From Candidatus Altimarinota bacterium (GTDB taxonomy: Bacteria; Patescibacteriota; Gracilibacteria; Absconditabacterales; Absconditicoccaceae): a stretch of DNA of 64,000 nt. Each line of letters opens with the position of its first letter. Position 1 is the stretch's first letter. Positions 59,803-64,000 of this stretch are shown here, piece by piece. The notes beneath the pieces were generated by a model that was given only the letters and a program-made list of their open reading frames with translations, made no database searches and was not told where the DNA came from. The stretch covers positions 16,699-80,698 of the forward strand of contig JAIPIU010000007.1 in NCBI GenBank assembly GCA_021734475.1, written 5' to 3'. The position numbers and the translations under genes were made by a program.

Positions 59803-61239
59803 TTAATTAACATAAAATCAGACTTTCGATATCTTTTTTCATCCAAAATTTATGAGAATACTACTATATCAAGATTTCAATCACTTAACTTTTATTTCTA
59901 CTTTACCATTATTTACAAGTCTAATAGAACTATAATCCAATGATATATTCGTATTAGTTGTTATCAAATCAAACGGTATAGTCAGTATTCAATTATATTT
60001 TTGATCAGGATTTTTCTTATCTATATTAATCACTATTACTCATTCATCACCTATATTTATTTTTTTATCATTTAAATCACTTTCTATCCATACATTATTT
60101 TGTTCAAAAAAATGTTTAGAATAAGGATCTAGCCTTTCTAAATCTAGAACTAAATTTTCTCTTTTCAATTCTTTATCTGCTACTATATTAACAGCATTTT
60201 CAGTATCCACAACAGTTTCTGTATTTACAATATCTACTGAGTTTTCAACATTTACAATATCTGTATTATTTACTGAAGTTCAAACTTCCGCAGGAACGAC
60301 ATTTTCTATTATTTGATCTCAAGTATTAGTTACAGGATTTTGAACTACTTGGATAGTTGAATAATTTTGTTCTAATAATTTTATAGGATCATATTCATTA
60401 GCTATCAACTGTTCTCTACACAGTCAGTTTTGAATAATTTTATAATGTCATTTACTTAAATCTGGACAATTTAAATAAGAATATTTTGGCCATCATCCAG
60501 CATCTTTTGCAATTTGAAAATGAACATGATATCATCACAAAGCACCAAATGTATTACCAGAATTTCATACAGTTCATATACGTTGTCATCTAGACACAGT
60601 TTTTCAATTTTCAATTTCTATAGTATCCATATGAGCATATATTACATATATAATCTCTCATTTATATTTATATTTCACTTTCACTACATTACCATAAGCA
60701 CTATTCCATCCAGCAAAGTATACTTTTCAATCTCACAAAGAATACAATGGCGTACCACGAGCTGTTGCTATATCCAAACCAGCATGAGCTCAAACACTTT
60801 GATTCCAACTATCAGAATAAGAAGCAGCCCAAAGAGTAGTATAAATATCTCTATAACCTGGCATATCTTTATATTTATCGTAATTAGCTCAATATATTAT
60901 AGGAAGATTTATTTTACAATTTTCAGGCATATCATTTCGATACAAAGTTCTACATTCAAGAGTAGAAACTTTTTGTAAAGGATACACAAAATTTGTATTA
61001 TTAGGTAAACTTGAACCTCAAGCAAAAATAAATGTAAAAAATAAGGCAAAAACTATTATTATAAGTTCCCCAAAATGAGCCCAATGATGATGTATATCAT
61101 GTGCCGTATTTACAATTCTATGAATATGCTTATGTCAGTGTTTACAAATATGCTTATGAACACTCTTATTAATATGTTCATGAACTCAACACTTCAATCA
61201 ACAATTTTTGTATTTTTTTATTTTCTCTCTTATAGACAT
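59803..61239 (-). CDS. M23 peptidase with His/Cys-rich cytoplasmic N-terminus
   Basis: A 478-residue protein. Residues 1-60 are unusually rich in His and Cys (HEHINKSVHKHICKHGHKHI, with Cys at 14, 17 and near 31), followed by one membrane helix (LIIIVFALFFTFIFA). The LytM/M23 domain has HAGLDIATARGTPLYSL and YVIYAHMDT and GGYHVHFQI, giving the H-x(n)-D and HxH zinc ligands. A Val/Asn/Glu-rich linker and a C-terminal beta domain follow. It would cut peptidoglycan cross-links outside the membrane. The metal-binding-like N-terminus inside the cell is not a known feature of the family. Confidence 0.85.
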
Positions 61240-61396
61240 AGTTTACTTAAACTCATAAAACTACGATACAAAAGAAATTATACATACAAATCAACAATTT
61301 GTCAAATTTACAAGCATCAAATTTCCAATTGTTATAATATCCAAAATTTCTATATTAAGGAAATAAATTAACTACTTTAATATCTCAACGTCAATA

Positions 61397-62527
61397 ATGC
61401 ATATTTTGTTTATACTAGACTACTTCACACCACATAGATGATGATCTGAAACTGTTTTCGAAAACATAATATCTAGATTAATTAAAAAATGACACAAAAT
61501 ATCAGTTTTAACAAGTCATTTTGACAAAAAACTTAAAAACATAGAAAAACATAACAATTTAACAATATACAGAACATGAAAAAATAGAATTAGATTTATG
61601 ATTTCATGATTATTTTTATGAATAAAATTACTTAGAAAAAATAAAGATATAAAAATCATACATACAAGCACATATTGATGAGCTATACCAGCATCAATTC
61701 TTGGATTGTTATTCAAAAAAAAAGTTATATTAACTATCCATGAAATTTTTTGAAAATTACGAATTTTTTATAAATGAAAATTTTGGTGATTTTTCTATAG
61801 ACTATTTGAAAATTTAATTTTTCAATTTCCATACAGCATATACCATTGTGTATCTATATACACACTAAATTCACTTAGAATAAGCTACAAAATACCAGAT
61901 AATAAACTAAAAATGATTCATAATTGAGTAGATATGGATTTTTGGGATATAAACAAAATAGATGAATCAAAAATAAAAGATTTAAAAGAAAAATACTGAT
62001 TAAAAAACAGTATCGTATTGCTTTATTATGGTCATGCTTGAAAATCAAAATGAATAGACTATTTAGTCAAAGCTATACCAGAAATATTAAAAATCAATCC
62101 AAAAATAAAACTAATCTTCAATCTAATAAACTCCAAAAGAAAAAACCATATCAAACAAGAAATAATAAAACTACAAAAAAGAAATCCTGATAAAATAATC
62201 CTTTTTGAATGATTTGAAATGGAAGAATTACGTAATCTGATAGCTTGCTGCGATATGGTTATAGCTCCATCAATTTCAGAATGATTCGGTTCAGTACATA
62301 CAGAAAGTGTTGCAATGTGAAAAACACTATTAACCACAAATATAGCTTCTATACCAGAAGTTGTACGATGAAAAGTAAAGTTTGTCAATCCTAGATCATC
62401 CAATGAAATAATAAAATGAGTCAAAAATATTCTTGAATGAAAAATAGAGAGTATAACCACAAAAGCATTTTCTCGAGATAATACAGTAACAAAGATAGAA
62501 AAATTATACAAAAATTTATCAGATTAA
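61397..62527 (+). CDS. Family 4 glycosyltransferase
   Basis: A 376-residue GT-B enzyme: N-terminal ILFILDYFTPHRGGSETV (sugar-acceptor side glycine loop), KMIHNGVDMDFW at the domain boundary, and the C-terminal donor-binding motif APSISEGFGSVHTESVAMGK with the conserved EGFG and E. Such enzymes build surface polysaccharides or glycolipids. Its 3' end overlaps the convergent 77-residue gene by 12 bp. Confidence 0.9.
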
Positions 62528-62749
62528 ATTAGCTATTTCTGTTTTAGTAAGATCGATACACTCATTTCTTTTTTTACAATCATTATTACAAAATTTTTTA
62601 AGTTTTGCTTTATCAGAAAAAATTTCAGCATTAAAGTTATCTGGATTTACTAACACTTTTCATAAATCTGAATTTCATTTAATTAAAGAACATTTTCATT
62701 TAGCCAAAAAATCATATTTTATTTCTGAATTTTCATAAGCTCTAGTCAT
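62516..62749 (-). CDS. Small cysteine-containing protein, 77 aa
   Basis: Soluble protein with four cysteines: Cys20 and a C-terminal cluster FCNNDCKKRNEC, which could bind a metal or Fe-S cluster. Three UGA-Gly. It lies 14 bp downstream of murI on the same strand, so it is probably co-transcribed. No family recognised. Confidence 0.6.
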
Positions 62750-62763
62750 TTTTATAATAAGAT

Positions 62764-63546
62764 TTAAATTCAATTTGCTATAATTTTTTGTCAGAATATT
62801 TTAGATCATATAGTTTCAAAAGATTCAGCATTTCAGGTAGTATAAAATTTTAATATTCAATTATGAGTTAATTTAGAAGATATCTCTGGATGATTTTTTA
62901 AATAGTCTCAAAATTTTCTAGCAGCTTCATATGATGGATCAACAATCACTCAATCAAAGAACATTTTAAAATATTTCATCAAAACAGGGAAATGAGTACA
63001 TCACAAAACAAGATATTTAATATTTGATGGAAATTTAGACAAAATATTTTTTACAATTTCGATATTCTTTTCTTCATTTTCAAATCAAGATTCTACTAAA
63101 TCAACCAATTCAGGAGCTGAAACAAAACTAAAATCAGGGTTTCAATCTCATCCAAATCTAGTAAATAAATCATCAAAGATACCTGATGTTACAGTAGCCT
63201 GAGTAGCTAATATTCATACATTTCAATTTATATCACCTCTTGATAATATTTCCTCTATTCATGGTATAGTTATCGAAAGAACTTTCTTCTCTGGATATAA
63301 AGTTTGCCAATTTCTAACAGAATATGCAGCTGCTGTATTACAAGCCAAAATAACTATCTCTGCTCAATTATCAAAAAGCCAATCCAAAGAATCAAATGTT
63401 AATTTTTTTATTTCATCTCAAGATTTTGGTCAATATGGACAATTTTTTCAATCAGCTAAAAAAACATAATCAAAATCTGAATACATTTCTTTAAAATATT
63501 TTAGAGTTTGAACTCCCCCAAATCAACTATCAAAAAATCAAATCAT
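62764..63546 (-). CDS. murI: Glutamate racemase
   Basis: A 260-residue MurI: FFDSGFGGVQTL, the first catalytic cysteine in ILACNTAAA and the second in LGCTHFPVL, with NCPYGPKS between. It supplies D-Glu for peptidoglycan. The start codon precedes a UGA-Gly within four residues, which would abort translation in a standard-code host. Confidence 0.93.
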
Positions 63547-63604
63547 AAAAAAATAATAATTCTAAAAAAATCAATATATATAAATAATCAAAAAAATCCA
63601 CATT

Positions 63605-63634
63605 TAAAAAAGCTGAATCAAATGATTCAGCTTA
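63605..63634 (-). terminator. Terminator of the surface-protein gene
   Basis: GCTGAATCA / TGATTCAGC stem with a two-base loop and six U on the minus strand, 23 bp after the stop. Confidence 0.85.
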
Positions 63635-63656
63635 AATATATTAATTAAATTTAAAC

Positions 63657-64000
63657 TTACATAGTGGGGACAACAATAGTTATTGTTGATTGATATGATC
63701 AAACTTCTTGATTAGATGGTACTAATACTCTCAGTGTTACATTATCTATTCATAATTCTCATACTGTTCATTGAGCTGATGTTTTTGAAAGTATAGCTGT
63801 TGTAGATGATAAATTAGTCCAAGTCTGGAACCCAGCAGTACCCGTAAACGAATTTGAGTTTCATTGATAAATAGTGGGAGCAGAAGCTAATACTTCTATC
63901 AGTCAACTAGATATAGAATAATTTCATATAATTAAATCAGTAGCTGATATTTGCATTGTTCGAGGAGCTTTTCAAGCTGAATCATTACAAGACCGTTTAG
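63657..64000 (-). CDS. Surface-protein fragment, C-terminal ~114 residues
   Basis: The frame enters from the right edge and stops at TAA 63657-63659. The visible part is Ser/Thr/Gly/Ala-rich and beta-strand-like (QISATDLIIGNYSISSGLIE, TIYQGNSNSFTGTAGFQTW, LRVLVPSNQEVGSYQSTITI). The pattern of a domain ending in VGSYQSTITIVVP resembles WxL-type or other cell-surface domains with a terminal beta-sandwich. No membrane anchor at the end. Family not certain. Confidence 0.65.

Noticed and set aside
60514..60978. Plus-strand 154-residue frame
   Set aside because: Antisense of the M23 domain; composition (Ser/Ile/Tyr-rich) is the usual shadow of an AT-rich gene.

Overview
The window is AT-rich bacterial DNA that reads sensibly only if UGA is decoded as glycine (translation table 25). 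Under the standard code almost every conserved gene breaks into pieces. With UGA=Gly the same frames give complete NusA, RecA, MutL, GltX, SerS, PurA, PilB, PilC, ClpC, SufS, MurI and Alr, with UGA sitting at invariant glycines such as P-loops. UGA-Gly is known from the Candidate Phyla Radiation lineages Absconditabacteria (SR1) and Gracilibacteria (BD1-5/GN02), so the source is most likely one of these. TGG remains tryptophan, and only TAA and TAG terminate. I see no rRNA, tRNA or CRISPR array.

Layout. 1-3.6 kb: 3' end of a PIF1-type helicase, a cold-shock protein and a DEAD-box RNA helicase with a structured leader. 3.9-10.5 kb: an OLD-family nuclease, a membrane-tethered HTH protein, small membrane proteins, a SufU-like scaffold, an orphan protein resembling the ATP synthase gamma subunit, an AbiEi-like regulator and Lgt. 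10.6-13.7 kb: pilB-pilC plus a secreted protein. 13.9-20 kb: serS, a Holliday-resolvase-related nuclease, a VanW protein, a strong candidate for a new structured RNA, gltX and nusA. 20.1-21.3 kb: a purM with no UGA at all, apparently acquired from a standard-code, Bacteroidota-like donor. 21.3-33.3 kb: a phosphodiester glycosidase, mutL, an FKBP lipoprotein, a 726-residue orphan, nrdR, a SufB/SufD-like protein, a repetitive secreted protein, an AT-hook-like membrane protein and miaA.

33.3-42 kb: a minus-strand unit of a VanY-type peptidase and two giant membrane proteins (1459 and 1063 residues) of unknown function. 42-50.4 kb: sufS, an FtsQ-like protein, a DUF212 protein, a CAP protein, purA, a 3D-domain cell-wall protein interrupted by a TAA, and alr. 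50.5-54.4 kb: clpC followed by a membrane-anchored DnaJ-like protein without a J domain. 54.5-58.5 kb: a regulatory and mobile-looking patch (DUF5680, BRO-N, a LexA/UmuD-like repressor, a four-helix-bundle protein between inverted repeats) and recA behind a phased repeat. 58.6-64 kb: two hypotheticals, an M23 peptidase, a GT4 glycosyltransferase, murI and the 3' end of a surface protein.

Themes are peptidoglycan and envelope remodelling (VanY, VanW, M23, 3D/peptidoglycan-binding protein, Alr, MurI, Lgt, DUF212), type IV pili, scattered SUF iron-sulphur genes, and translation and DNA-repair housekeeping. Small GC-rich palindromes and an ACGTTT-rich repeat family are scattered between genes and, in one case, inside a gene.
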